A stretch of 64,000 bases of DNA from DAORHV01 sp964513925 (GCA_964513925.1 CAZENR010000007.1:1-64000), one strand, 5' to 3'. Counted from the stretch's first letter, positions 34,703 through 44,591 are shown. Numbers and translations are program-made. The notes: generated from the sequence alone by a model not told the origin.

Positions 34703-35509
34703 CTATACCTCTAAACGGAGCCTTGCAGACGCTTTCCCCACAAAGCGTTCGTACCCCTCACGCTCCAGTGTGCGTGCAAAATCCGCCCCACCGCTTTCGG
34801 CAATATTCCCTCGTACCATGACATGGACGCGGTCCGGGACGATGTATTCCAAAATGCGTGCGTAGTGCGTTACGAGTATCGCCGAGAATGTGCCCGAACG
34901 CTGCTGGTTCACGCCATCGGCCACGATGCGCAATGCATCGACGTCTAGCCCCGAATCGGTTTCGTCCAGCAGAGCAAGGCTCGGTTTCAAGATATGCAAC
35001 TGAAGGATTTCCGCTTTTTTCTTTTCGCCGCCGCTGAAGCCATGATTCACGCTGCGGTCGGCAAATACTGGGTCCATGTGCAATTGGCGCATGGTCTGCT
35101 GCAACATGGTGCGAAACTGCACCGGTGACGTTCGCTTATGTTTTGGGTTGCGGGCGCGCATTTGCGCCTCGTAGGCTGCGAGCAAGAATTGCCGTACCGT
35201 CACCCCGGCGATTTCCTTTGGGTACTGAAATGCCAGGAACATGCCCGCGTGCGCCCGTTGATCCGGCGAAAGTTCCGAAAGCTCCTTCCCAAAGAAGAGT
35301 GCGGATCCTTCCGTGCGGTACTTCGGGTGTCCCATGAGGGCATTGACCAATGTGGATTTCCCCGAGCCGTTCGGCCCCATGATCGCATGCACCTCCCCGG
35401 CACGGATATCGAGATCTATACCATGCACGATTGGCGTGTCTCCGATGAACACTTTGAACTTACGTAAGGTAAGAACGGTATCTATGGGCGATGTGCGCTT
35501 GCGAGGCAT
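34703..35509 (-). CDS. sufC: Fe-S cluster assembly ATPase SufC
   Basis: ABC-type ATPase of the SUF scaffold complex. The 268-aa protein has Walker A MGPNGSGKST, the SufC-typical MFLAFQYPKEIAGVTVRQFL, signature FSGGEKKKAEILQL, Walker B LALLDETDSGLD and the H-loop VTHYARIL. A longer open frame upstream is rejected; MPRKRTSPIDTVL is the first sensible start and avoids the divergent gene's promoter. SufB, SufD and SufS are not next to it, which is unusual, since suf genes are normally clustered. Confidence 0.92.
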   Translation of the reverse strand: MPRKRTSPIDTVLTLRKFKVFIGDTPIVHGIDLDIRAGEVHAIMGPNGSGKSTLVNALMGHPKYRTEGSALFFGKELSELSPDQRAHAGMFLAFQYPKEIAGVTVRQFLLAAYEAQMRARNPKHKRTSPVQFRTMLQQTMRQLHMDPVFADRSVNHGFSGGEKKKAEILQLHILKPSLALLDETDSGLDVDALRIVADGVNQQRSGTFSAILVTHYARILEYIVPDRVHVMVRGNIAESGGADFARTLEREGYERFVGKASARLRLEV

Positions 35510-35569
35510 GGAGGCTGACGTGCGGAAACTTACAGATGCAAGTACGGGTGTTCCGTATACACTCTCACT

Positions 35570-38203
35570 ATGCACCGATACTGGAAGCATGTCACTGCCC
35601 CTTTGCTGGACGCCATTGGCGCCCGTTCGATTGTAGAAATCGGCGCCGGACGCGGCGAGCACGCGGAGCTGCTCCTTGAGTATTGTGCTGCACACAATGG
35701 GACCCTCACCATTATCGACCCGTCTCCGTCCTTGGATATAGCGGCATGGAGACGGCGTTGGGGCCAGCGACTTACACTGCTTTTAGAGCCGAGTTTGACC
35801 GCGTTGCCCAAGCTGCCATCTGCGGATGTGGTGTTTGTAGACGGGGATCATAATTGGTACACGGTTACCGAGGAGCTGCGCCTGCTGCATGCACATCGCA
35901 GCACAGCGGGATTGCCGCCGCTGCTGGTGTTGCACGATACCGATTGGCCCTATGCGCACCGCGATATGTACTACGCTCCGGAGCGCATTCCGAAAGAGCA
36001 TTGCCGCCCATATTCCCGCTCCGGCATGGTTCCCGGACAGACCGGGCTCGACTCAGCTGGCGTGCATGCGACGTACCTGAATGCGAACGAAGCAGGGGGT
36101 ACACACAACGGCGTGATGGCTGCAATCCAGGATTTTCTTGCAGTGCACGCAGAAGAGTATCGCTGGCATGCGCTTCCCGGGCTCTATGGCTATGGCATTC
36201 TTGCACATCGCGCTCTAGAGGAGCGGCATCCAGCGTTGCAAAAGCTACTCGATGCCATGCGTCTTACCCCCTTCGCCGCTGCGCACGTACACGCGGTTGA
36301 TGTCGGCCAGTGGCACGAGCGCGTGTCGCTCTCGCGTCATGCTGCCAGGCAGATGCAGCACCTGGTTGGTGTGCAGGCCGAAACAGCGGAGCTTTGCAAG
36401 AAGGTGCTTTTGCTCGAGCAATGGGTGCGCGATTTGGAGTCACATGCTTCCGAGCTGCGGGCGCATGGTGTCCGCATGGATTCGCATATCCACAATGTTC
36501 GTGCGCATGCCGAGCGCGTGGAGCGCCATGCCCAAGAAGTACAAACGTCACTCGATAGGATTACAAAAAGTAAAAGCTGGCGATATACCGCGGCACTCCG
36601 GCAACTCTTTCCCGCCGCTCAATTTATCAAAATCTTCCCCCGTCCCACGCGCAGCTTTCCGGCGGCGCTGTACCGCCTCTGGCTCGCGTGCGGACAGCCG
36701 TTCCCTGGCGCGGCGCGCTTCGTGCGGTACCGATTATTGGGGCGCATATGGCCAGTCCGGACAGCGCCTGTCGTTACGGGTGGCGGCACCCTTGCCACTG
36801 TTGCATGGGAACCAACCCATACCACTGTTGCAGGAAAACATGCCGTGAACGTTGCCGTGGTGATTCCTTGTCATAATTACGGGAACTATCTACGCGAGGC
36901 GATTGAAAGCGTCTTCGCGCAAACATGCATCCCTTCGGAAATTCTGGTCGTAGATGACGCGTCCGATGACGACACCGCCGCGGTGGCCGCAAGTTATGCA
37001 GCAAGGGGAGTGAAATACAAACGCGGTGAATGGAAGAGCGTAGCCGCAGCCCGAAACGCGGGAGCCATGGCCACCACGGCTCCGTACCTGGTGTTCTTAG
37101 ATGCAGACGATCGCCTGTGTCCGAATTATTTGGATGCCTGTCTCGCACAAATGTCAGATTCCCGCGTTGCGATCGCATACGGTGACATGCAGGAATTCGG
37201 CGATCGCTCTACGCGCATCTGCATGCCGGAATTCGATCGAAATGTACTCGAGCGCCGCAACTACATTTCAGCGCATGCCATGATCCGCCGGCAGGCGCTG
37301 GAGGTAGTGGGGGGATATCGTGAGCTACGCAACGCGCACCAGGATTGGGATCTCTACAAGCGCATCACATCCATGACGTGGATCGCGAAAAAAGCGCCAA
37401 CAGCCGTGGAGTACCGAGTGCATGGCGACAGCATGCTGCAATCATACTCTCGTACGCAGCCTTCATACGCACATCGGGCGGGCCTTAGCTCCGTACCCGT
37501 GACAATCTTCACGCCATTTGCTGGGCGTACGGCGGTGTTCGACCGTTACGTGCACGCATTGCGCTCCTTGGAATACGATCCTTCGCTGATACGGTTGCAC
37601 TGGCTGGACACCAGCGGGAAAGAGTCATTTGAACACCTCTTGCGTTCCACTGCCGCCACCATGCCATTTGCCGCCGTAACCTACGAAAAACGGCCGCTGC
37701 CACCTTTATGGAACCAAACGCCGGAGAAGCTGATCGCCAATCGCGTGTCCGGCGCCGAGAATGCGCGGCACTTTTACCAAATGGCAGTGATCTATGCCTA
37801 TAACCACATGCTTACCGCCTGCACTACGGAGTTCCTGTTCACGCTTGAAGATGATATCGCCCCCGAACCTTCCGCGCTGCGCCGACTCCTGGAAACGTTT
37901 CAAGAAGACACCGTTGCCGCAGTTGCCTCGTACCCCTGTCGGTTCCGGAATTGTGTCATTGTGTGGTCCAAAGAAGGATCCAAGCGCATTCAGTATCCCA
38001 AGGCGCGCACAGGTATAGAGCCGGTTGCGGGCTCCGGATTCGGTTGTTCCTTGTTCCGCACCAATGTGCTGCGCAGTGAACCTATTCATTACAACGGTGA
38101 CAGGCCGGACGGTTGGTACGACGACGTCGCATTTGCACACATGCGTAACAACGGCACCGTACTGTGCAACTGGGACATCCGCGTGGAGCATATGGAATCC
38201 TAG
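35570..38203 (+). CDS. Trifunctional surface-glycan protein: SAM methyltransferase, coiled coil, two glycosyltransferase-like domains
   Basis: The 877-aa protein has an N-terminal class I methyltransferase-like domain (about 1-150; VEIGAGRGEHAELLL, then VVFVDGDHNWYTV, a Methyltransf_24-type end). A coiled coil follows (about 235-330). A GT2 domain (about 420-640) has VAVVIPCHNYGNYLREAI, VVDDASDDDT, LVFLDADDRLCPN and NAHQDWDLY. The last part is a glycosyltransferase-like domain (about 640-877) with LFTLEDDIAP replacing DxD and WYDDVAFAHMR. It probably builds and caps a polysaccharide exported by the convergent ABC system. Its stop overlaps that of the ABC ATPase by 4 bp. TACACT (35558-35563) ends 6 nt before the ATG. 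Confidence 0.85.
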   Translation: MHRYWKHVTAPLLDAIGARSIVEIGAGRGEHAELLLEYCAAHNGTLTIIDPSPSLDIAAWRRRWGQRLTLLLEPSLTALPKLPSADVVFVDGDHNWYTVTEELRLLHAHRSTAGLPPLLVLHDTDWPYAHRDMYYAPERIPKEHCRPYSRSGMVPGQTGLDSAGVHATYLNANEAGGTHNGVMAAIQDFLAVHAEEYRWHALPGLYGYGILAHRALEERHPALQKLLDAMRLTPFAAAHVHAVDVGQWHERVSLSRHAARQMQHLVGVQAETAELCKKVLLLEQWVRDLESHASELRAHGVRMDSHIHNVRAHAERVERHAQEVQTSLDRITKSKSWRYTAALRQLFPAAQFIKIFPRPTRSFPAALYRLWLACGQPFPGAARFVRYRLLGRIWPVRTAPVVTGGGTLATVAWEPTHTTVAGKHAVNVAVVIPCHNYGNYLREAIESVFAQTCIPSEILVVDDASDDDTAAVAASYAARGVKYKRGEWKSVAAARNAGAMATTAPYLVFLDADDRLCPNYLDACLAQMSDSRVAIAYGDMQEFGDRSTRICMPEFDRNVLERRNYISAHAMIRRQALEVVGGYRELRNAHQDWDLYKRITSMTWIAKKAPTAVEYRVHGDSMLQSYSRTQPSYAHRAGLSSVPVTIFTPFAGRTAVFDRYVHALRSLEYDPSLIRLHWLDTSGKESFEHLLRSTAATMPFAAVTYEKRPLPPLWNQTPEKLIANRVSGAENARHFYQMAVIYAYNHMLTACTTEFLFTLEDDIAPEPSALRRLLETFQEDTVAAVASYPCRFRNCVIVWSKEGSKRIQYPKARTGIEPVAGSGFGCSLFRTNVLRSEPIHYNGDRPDGWYDDVAFAHMRNNGTVLCNWDIRVEHMES

Positions 38204-38907
38204 GTGCGATCTCGCACCCGATGCTCACGAACGATGCGGCCTTTTTCCACGTACAGAATGCGGTGGCAGAGCCGCTCCAGGTGTCCATGTTCATGACTGA
38301 CGATGATTGCAGACGCGCCGCTCTCGCGCATGGCATCAAGTTTTTGCCAGCACTGTTTCCGGAATTCTTCATCACCTACGGCAAGGATTTCGTCGAACAA
38401 ATACATGTCCGCATCGATATGCGACGCGGCTGCAAACCCAAGACGCATTTGCATGCCAAGACTGAAGCATTTCAGCGGCAAATCCCTGTGCGATTGCACG
38501 CCGGCGTATGCGATGATCTCATCGATGCGCGAGCGTATGACCGCCGGAGGCAATCCGTGCAGCAGTCCGTGCATGTAAATATTCTCGGCAGCCGTGCGCT
38601 CTGGATGGAATCCAACACCCAACTCAAAAAAGCACGCGCTCGTACCCTTGCGTTCCACCGTGCCCTCGTCTGCTTCCAGCAGCCCAGCCAGTATTTTCAT
38701 CAATGTCGTTTTGCCGCTGCCGTTGGGGCCGTAGATTCCCACCCATTCTCCCCGATTTACAGTGAGCGACACACCGTCAACTGCCGTGTGCTCCCACATT
38801 TTGCGATGACGCCTCCAGCGCAACAGGCGCTCCTGCAGCATGACTGACGGAATAGTGGAGTAGCGGTACCTCTTGCGAATGCCGGTGCAGGATATGACGT
38901 GTGGCAT
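38200..38907 (-). CDS. ABC transporter ATPase for polysaccharide export (Wzt/KpsT/TagH-like)
   Basis: The 235-aa protein has Walker A YGPNGSGKTT, the signature CFSLGMQMRLGFAAAS typical of the O-antigen/capsule/teichoic-acid subclass, Walker B DMYLFDEILAVGD and H-loop VSHEHGHLE. It lacks the C-terminal carbohydrate-binding domain of modular Wzt. ATG 38907 overlaps the permease stop (TAATG), showing translational coupling; the upstream open frame is inside the permease gene. Confidence 0.93.
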   Translation of the reverse strand: MPHVISCTGIRKRYRYSTIPSVMLQERLLRWRRHRKMWEHTAVDGVSLTVNRGEWVGIYGPNGSGKTTLMKILAGLLEADEGTVERKGTSACFFELGVGFHPERTAAENIYMHGLLHGLPPAVIRSRIDEIIAYAGVQSHRDLPLKCFSLGMQMRLGFAAASHIDADMYLFDEILAVGDEEFRKQCWQKLDAMRESGASAIIVSHEHGHLERLCHRILYVEKGRIVREHRVRDRT

Positions 38908-39749
38908 TAGTACTCTTGGACGAATGAGCGGCTTCTGTGGCGAAACACCAGCATGCCTGCCAGGAATACGCCCATGCACAACGCGGTCGTGGATGCCACG
39001 TGCATGACGCTAGGCATGCCGAGCGTTTGGGCGTAGAGCACCGATCGCCGCAGGTCGTACAACAGCAGCGATAACGGCTGGAAATGGATGATGGCATCGA
39101 GCACCGATGACAAAGACAACGTGAATCCGCTGAAGAAGCGCTGCGCCGCCAATCGAAACGGCCCCTCAATATCGTGCGGATATGCAATCGGCGTAAGCCA
39201 GAACAACACTTGCAGCGCTACTGCCCACAAGTGGGGAATGTCGCGGAATTTCAGCGAGAACGAACTGAGAAGCATGCCGATTCCCAGCGCAAGCAACGTT
39301 GCTTGTATGGCAGTGACCAATACATACGCTGCGCCAATATCCAGGCGCATGCCGAACAAGGATCCCACGACAAAGAAAATACCCAGGTAGGTACCAAGAA
39401 TAATCATGTGCAGCCAGCCCGTACTCAACATAAGCACGATTCTCGGAAAGGCCACTTTTTGTACCAGCGATGCTTTTTCCACCAATGTGGACATGCATGC
39501 GGTGGTAGTCAGGGAGAAATGCTCCCACATCACAATGCCCAGGAACAAGTACAGGGGATACGACGGAATGGATTCCGACACGAACGGTCGGAACACATGG
39601 AGGATCACGACGAACTTGGTAAGAGGCAGGGCCAGCGACCAGCAGTACCCCAATACCGAACCGCGGTACTTGAGTGCAAAGTCGCTCCACCCCATCGCCA
39701 AGACAATACGTAGCGTCTGCAAGGGGCCGAAACGGCGTTTCGCGCACAT
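38907..39749 (-). CDS. ABC-2 type polysaccharide export permease (Wzm/TagG-like)
   Basis: The 280-aa protein has six predicted membrane helices and the ABC-2 family pattern (DFALKYRGSVLGYCWSLALPL at the N-terminus, FSLKFRDIPHLWAVALQVLFWLTPIAY in the second half). It forms the exporter with the following ATPase. TAGCAT (39756-39761) ends 6 nt before ATG 39749, so the unit should be leaderless. Likely cargo is the product of the glycosyltransferases at 35570, 45276 and 46194. Confidence 0.92.
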   Translation of the reverse strand: MCAKRRFGPLQTLRIVLAMGWSDFALKYRGSVLGYCWSLALPLTKFVVILHVFRPFVSESIPSYPLYLFLGIVMWEHFSLTTTACMSTLVEKASLVQKVAFPRIVLMLSTGWLHMIILGTYLGIFFVVGSLFGMRLDIGAAYVLVTAIQATLLALGIGMLLSSFSLKFRDIPHLWAVALQVLFWLTPIAYPHDIEGPFRLAAQRFFSGFTLSLSSVLDAIIHFQPLSLLLYDLRRSVLYAQTLGMPSVMHVASTTALCMGVFLAGMLVFRHRSRSFVQEY

Positions 39750-39813
39750 GCAAGCATGCTAGCACACAAGATCCCTTGAGCTACGGACGCAGCAGCTCTA
39801 CCCTCGTGCGTGC

Positions 39814-40101
39814 ATGCCGGAAGTCACCTTCGTCCAATCCAATGGCCAAGTCACCAAAGTTCAGGCGAACAACGGGGACACCTTGCTAAAAGTTGCGCTG
39901 GATAACGGGATTCCGGTGGAGCATGCCTGTGGCGGCAACGGTTTTTGCACCACATGCATGTGTAATGTGAAGGACGGAATGGCGAATCTTTCGCCAAGAA
40001 ACGACCGGGAAGAAAACATGGGTGTGGCAGATGACCCCAAGCGCTTAAGCTGCCAAGCGCAGGTGCAAGGCGATGTGACTGTGGAGGTGGTCGACTACTA
40101 A
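39814..40101 (+). CDS. 2Fe-2S ferredoxin (plant/adrenodoxin-like fold)
   Basis: The 95-aa protein has the cysteine pattern HACGGNGFCTTCMCNV with a fourth Cys in LSCQAQV, typical of the 2Fe-2S beta-grasp ferredoxins. It is an electron carrier of unknown partner. TACCCT (39799-39804) lies 9 nt before ATG 39814. It stands alone, about 4 kb from sufC; a link to Fe-S assembly is possible but not shown. Confidence 0.92.
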   Translation: MPEVTFVQSNGQVTKVQANNGDTLLKVALDNGIPVEHACGGNGFCTTCMCNVKDGMANLSPRNDREENMGVADDPKRLSCQAQVQGDVTVEVVDY

Positions 40102-40110
40102 TGCCGAGAC

Positions 40111-40875
40111 TTATTTTGACGAGAGGGCGGTGATTTTCTGCTTTACGCCTTCGTTGTACGGCTCGATGCGGTTGATGCGGCGGTAAACCTCCTCCGCCTT
40201 TTCCGGTTGGTTGAGCTGTAAGTAACACTCTGCCAGAAGATTAAGCAATTCGGTGTCGCGCGCAAGGCGCAGCACTGCTTTTTCCAGAAGCGGAGCCGCA
40301 TCCGCAAAACGCTTGGCAGCGATGCATGCGCGCCCCAGGGCGGCCGAGCGTTCCGGTGTTTGAGGGTCGCGATTTAGAGCTTCTTGGTAGGCATAGCAAG
40401 CATCAACGAACTTGCCCTGTTTGTAGTAGGCGAGTCCCAAGTTTGCATAAAACGAGACATCCTCGCGCTTGGTAATCAGCTCCTTGTACAGAGCTTCAGC
40501 CTTCGCTTCGCGTCCGGTGGTCAGGTACAACTTTGCCAAATGTGCCTGCACGTCCGGAGCTTCGGGTTGAATGGTCAGAGCCTGGATGAACAGGTGTTCC
40601 GCCTTATCCACGTTTTGCAGCGCAATTTCTTTCTCGGCGGAACGCAATAGCGAGCGCACCTTTTGCAGCTCGATAGCGGATGTGCGGGGGTTCTTGCGAG
40701 GCTTGGAGATAACTTGTTCGTCAACCAATTTGGCGCCGCGCTCTTCTATGGACTGAAATTTGCCTTTCATGGAGCGTACCAAGCGCCGCACCATGCGGTG
40801 ACGCAGCAAGATGCGCAGCAGCAGCAAGGCTGCAATGCCAAAAAGCGATGCGCAGAAGACAACAAGGTAAATCAT
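40111..40875 (-). CDS. Membrane-anchored TPR protein
   Basis: The 254-aa protein has an N-terminal membrane helix (residues 1-24, MIYLVVFCASLFGIAALLLL), a basic charged stretch, and about five tetratricopeptide repeats (for example AEALYKELITKREDVSFYANLGLAYYKQGKFVDACYAYQEAL region, residues 120-165). It is probably a scaffold for an envelope complex. It starts 19 nt after holB ends and belongs to the secA-holB run on this strand. Confidence 0.85.
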   Translation of the reverse strand: MIYLVVFCASLFGIAALLLLRILLRHRMVRRLVRSMKGKFQSIEERGAKLVDEQVISKPRKNPRTSAIELQKVRSLLRSAEKEIALQNVDKAEHLFIQALTIQPEAPDVQAHLAKLYLTTGREAKAEALYKELITKREDVSFYANLGLAYYKQGKFVDACYAYQEALNRDPQTPERSAALGRACIAAKRFADAAPLLEKAVLRLARDTELLNLLAECYLQLNQPEKAEEVYRRINRIEPYNEGVKQKITALSSK

Positions 40876-40894
40876 GTGGCAAATCAGACTACCA

Positions 40895-41875
40895 CTATTC
40901 CCCGTCCAATGCCAGTGCGAAGCGCTCTAGGAGCAATCCGCGGTGGGCATTGGTATGCAGTCCGTTTACCAGTTCCACGTATGCGGACGTAGACCGTACC
41001 CGGGTAGGGGAAGCCGGCGTCTCGCGCAGCGTTAATCCCAAGTGCAGTAGCATGGCATCTGCGAGCTCCGGGTGTTCCAAGAACGATGTGATCCAGGGCA
41101 GGCGCTCGTATGCGTTGTGCGAGCGCCAAAATTGCCGCGCCTGCATATGCAGCTGCTTCTCCTGTCGCAGCGTGTCCGGGTCCTGCAGTAATCGTATTGC
41201 CTTGCCGGGTGCGCCTTGGCACAGGTGCAGCACGAATGCCGCATCGTCCGGATCGGCATTGGCAACCAGCGGGCGCAATTCCTTTGGATTGGGGGTATGG
41301 AACTTCATGACCCGGGTTCGCGAGAGAACGGTGCTTAATACCCTGGCGTCGGATTCTGCAGTGAGTATGAACACGACGCGTGGCGGAGGCTCTTCCAATA
41401 CCTTCAGCAGTGCATTTGCCGCCGCTGGTTGCATGCGTTCCACCGAACGCACGAGACAGGCGAAGTACTTGCTGCTGCCCGTGTCGTACAGCCGCTCCTG
41501 CATGGCGCGCACTTCGTCGATGCCGATGGAATCGGTACGGGCCTTTGGCGGCTTGGAACGGTGTTGTTGCGAAATATTGGAGTACTTGCTTATCAGTGCC
41601 CAATCATCGCAGATATCTTCAATCCAAAGCTGATCTACACAAAGGAAGTCCGGGTGAATAAGGCGCTCCATCTGGTCGCGGACGCCGGGCTTCCGTTCCG
41701 GTGGCAGCCCTTCCGCCAACAATTGCCAGGCGAACCAGCGTGCAACGGAAAACTTGCCAATGTGCTTCGGTCCGGTGAACAAGTACGCATGCGATACGTT
41801 GTCCTTGGCAATATCCTGCAGCAACTGGCCGCACTGCTTGCCGTGGCCGATGATCTGTGAGGGGATGGGTGCCAT
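40895..41875 (-). CDS. holB: DNA polymerase III delta' subunit (clamp-loader AAA+ protein)
   Basis: The 326-aa AAA+ protein has SQIIGHGKQ at the N-terminus, a degenerate Walker A (FTGPKHIGKFSVAR), an RSVERMQPAAANALLKVLEEPP block in which SVERM replaces the usual Walker B-like sequence, and sensor 1 LTAESDARVLSTVLSRT. The order and length fit delta' rather than DnaX; the zinc cysteines of DnaX-type proteins are not evident. TAGAAT (41885-41890) lies 9 nt before ATG 41875. Confidence 0.88.
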   Translation of the reverse strand: MAPIPSQIIGHGKQCGQLLQDIAKDNVSHAYLFTGPKHIGKFSVARWFAWQLLAEGLPPERKPGVRDQMERLIHPDFLCVDQLWIEDICDDWALISKYSNISQQHRSKPPKARTDSIGIDEVRAMQERLYDTGSSKYFACLVRSVERMQPAAANALLKVLEEPPPRVVFILTAESDARVLSTVLSRTRVMKFHTPNPKELRPLVANADPDDAAFVLHLCQGAPGKAIRLLQDPDTLRQEKQLHMQARQFWRSHNAYERLPWITSFLEHPELADAMLLHLGLTLRETPASPTRVRSTSAYVELVNGLHTNAHRGLLLERFALALDGE

Positions 41876-41924
41876 GGAAACGGCATTCTACTGGAACATC
41901 GCCCCTTAGCTCCACGGAGTTTTA

Positions 41925-44591
41925 TTACTCCTCCTGGCCGTGGCATTTCTTATACTTCTTGCCGCTTCCGCACGGACAGGGGTCGTTGCGGCCCACTTTG
42001 GGAGCGGCGATTTTTGCAGCTCGGCTGCCTTCGCCACGGGTGACCGGACGGATGGGGTTCACACCAAGCGTGGACTGTAAATTGTCTTGGATTTGATCCT
42101 CGTTGGTCTGCAACGACTCCTCCTCGGGCTGGCGCGCGGCTTGTTGTGCGAACTGGTTGAAGTCTGCCTGCAGCAACACGCGCACCATGGTGGATGAGAT
42201 GTTGTTGAGCAGCTTCTGGAACAGCTGGAAACCGCGGTCTTGATATTCGATGAGCGGATCGCGCTGCGCATACCCCGAGAACGCAACCTGCTCGCGCAAA
42301 TGCGCCATGGTGTCGATGTGGTCCATCCAGTGCGTATCGATTGACTGCAGCACGATGATGCGCTCGGCGCGGCGGACCGTGTCCGCAGGATAGAATTCGG
42401 ATTTCTTCGCGTAAAAAGACACGACCAGCGCAGTCAGCACCTCGGTCAGCTTTTCGCGCTCGAGACACCGCCTCAATTCTTCCACACTGATTGCAGACCC
42501 CAATTGCGGGTGCAGCGCGCCAACTGCCTCCAGCATTTCCGCAAACTTCCACTGAGAATCATCATCACCCATGGTGTGCGTTTCCACGATTGCCGCAACT
42601 TCCTTGCGCATGGCTTCCAGAGCCTCCTCATGCAGGAAATCTTTGCCCTGCTCGGCAACAGTTGCACCTTCCGCAATCTTCACCAAAATCTTCTGGCGCC
42701 GCTTGTACATGATTTCGCGATGCTTGTTCATGACGTCGTCGTACTGCACAACGTGGCGGCGGATATCGAAGTTGCGTCCCTCCACCTTCTTCTGCGCGCT
42801 TTCAATGGAACGACTGACAAGGGGGTTCTCCAGCGGTACGTCATCCGGCACTTTCAGGCGCTCCATCATTGCCTTCAGGCGGTCACCGCCGAACAAGCGC
42901 ATGAGCTCGTCTTCCATGGAGACGAAGAACTGACTTTCTCCCGGGTCGCCCTGGCGCCCCGAGCGTCCGCGCAGCTGGTTGTCTATGCGTCGAGCTTCGT
43001 GGCGCTCCGTACCTAAAATTGCCAGACCGCCCAATTCCTGTACGCCGGATGCGAGCTTGATGTCGGTACCGCGACCGGCCATGTTCGTGGCAATGGTGAC
43101 GGCGCCGCGCTCACCCGCCTTCGCTACGATGTCGGCCTCTTTTTCATGGTGCTTGGCGTTCAGCACCGTGTGCGGAATGTTCATGTCCGTAAGTAGGCTG
43201 CTCATTGCTTCGGATTTCTCAATGCTGGTCGTACCGATCAGCACAGGTTGCCCCTTTACGTGCTTTTCCTGCGCGATCTTCGCTACCGCAGTGAACTTGG
43301 CCTTCACGGTGCGGTACACCGCGTCAGACCTGTCCTGCCGGATCATGGGACGGTGCGTGGGGATGACGATGGTGTTCAGCTTATAAATTGACTGGAACTC
43401 TTCTTCCTCGGTCTTGGCGGTACCGGTCATGCCGGCAAGCTTGGAGTACAAGCGGAAGTAGTTCTGGAAGGTGATGGTTGCCAGCGTCTTGCTCTCACGC
43501 TGCACCGGCACGTTCTCCTTGGCCTCTATGGCCTGGTGCAAGCCGTGGCTGTAGCGGCGGCCCGGCATAAGGCGCCCGGTGAATTCGTCGACAATAATCA
43601 CTTCGCCGTCCTTGACCACGTAATCGACATCGCGCTGGTAAATGGCATGCGCGCGCAATGCCTGCTCTATGTGGTGCACTTCCTCGAAGCCCTTTTCGGT
43701 GTAAATGTTCTCCACGCCGAGAAGCTGCTCCATCTTTTTAATTCCTTCCTCGGTGAGCGTGGCGGCACGCTGCTTCTCGTCTTTGAGGAAATGCGTGTGT
43801 TCCGCCAGCTGCAACACGTGCTTGGCGTACACGCCGTACTTCAGCGTGGACTCTGCTGCAGGCTGACTGATGATGAGCGGAGTGCGTGCTTCGTCGATGA
43901 GGATGGAGTCTACTTCGTCCACGATGGCGTAGTTCAACCCGCGTTGTACCTGGCGATCCAGCGTCCCCGCCATGTTGTCGCGCAGGTAGTCGAAGCCGTA
44001 TTCGTTATTGGTGCCATACGTAACGTCGCTTGCGTACGCCTCTTTGCGCTGGTCTTGGTTGAGGCCATGCACGATGGTGCCAACACTCAATCCAAGGGTC
44101 TTGTACAACACTCCCATCCAGTGGCTGTCGCGTTTGGCCAAGTAGTCGTTTACGGTGACAACGTGCACGCCCTTCCCCGAGAGTGCGTTTAGATACACGG
44201 GCAACGTGCATACCAGCGTCTTGCCTTCACCCGTTTTCATTTCGGCGATGTTGCCACGGTGCAATGCTGCGCCGCCGATGATCTGCACATCGAAGGGGAT
44301 CATGTTCCATTCAAATGTCTGCGCGCCAATCTGCTCCTTGTGTCCTACCAGGAGTTCGCACGCCCGGATTGCCGTGGCAAAGGCCTCCGGCAACAAGGCA
44401 TCCAGCGACTCGCCTTTGGCAATGCGGTCTTTGAATTCCGCGGTTTTGCCCGGCAGTTGCTCCTTGGTCAAATGCTTGATCTTGTCGTTACGTCCGGCCT
44501 CGCGCACTTGCTGCACGATGGGCTGAAGCTTTTTCAGCTCCTTTTTGTTGGGGTCGCCAAGCAGTTTGTTGAGAGTGTCGATGACGGACAT
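41925..44591 (-). CDS. secA: Protein translocase ATPase SecA
   Basis: Motor of Sec-dependent export. The 888-aa protein has Walker A MKTGEGKTLVCTLP, VDEVDSILIDEARTPLIIS, the helicase 2 domain with TNMAGRGTDIKL and HEARRIDNQLRGRSGRQGDPG, the helical scaffold, and the C-terminal zinc motif (CPCGSGKKYKKCHG). The start codon follows a pyrimidine-rich leader (CACCCCTCACTTCTT). It is the upstream neighbour of holB on the same strand. Confidence 0.97.
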   Translation of the reverse strand: MSVIDTLNKLLGDPNKKELKKLQPIVQQVREAGRNDKIKHLTKEQLPGKTAEFKDRIAKGESLDALLPEAFATAIRACELLVGHKEQIGAQTFEWNMIPFDVQIIGGAALHRGNIAEMKTGEGKTLVCTLPVYLNALSGKGVHVVTVNDYLAKRDSHWMGVLYKTLGLSVGTIVHGLNQDQRKEAYASDVTYGTNNEYGFDYLRDNMAGTLDRQVQRGLNYAIVDEVDSILIDEARTPLIISQPAAESTLKYGVYAKHVLQLAEHTHFLKDEKQRAATLTEEGIKKMEQLLGVENIYTEKGFEEVHHIEQALRAHAIYQRDVDYVVKDGEVIIVDEFTGRLMPGRRYSHGLHQAIEAKENVPVQRESKTLATITFQNYFRLYSKLAGMTGTAKTEEEEFQSIYKLNTIVIPTHRPMIRQDRSDAVYRTVKAKFTAVAKIAQEKHVKGQPVLIGTTSIEKSEAMSSLLTDMNIPHTVLNAKHHEKEADIVAKAGERGAVTIATNMAGRGTDIKLASGVQELGGLAILGTERHEARRIDNQLRGRSGRQGDPGESQFFVSMEDELMRLFGGDRLKAMMERLKVPDDVPLENPLVSRSIESAQKKVEGRNFDIRRHVVQYDDVMNKHREIMYKRRQKILVKIAEGATVAEQGKDFLHEEALEAMRKEVAAIVETHTMGDDDSQWKFAEMLEAVGALHPQLGSAISVEELRRCLEREKLTEVLTALVVSFYAKKSEFYPADTVRRAERIIVLQSIDTHWMDHIDTMAHLREQVAFSGYAQRDPLIEYQDRGFQLFQKLLNNISSTMVRVLLQADFNQFAQQAARQPEEESLQTNEDQIQDNLQSTLGVNPIRPVTRGEGSRAAKIAAPKVGRNDPCPCGSGKKYKKCHGQEE

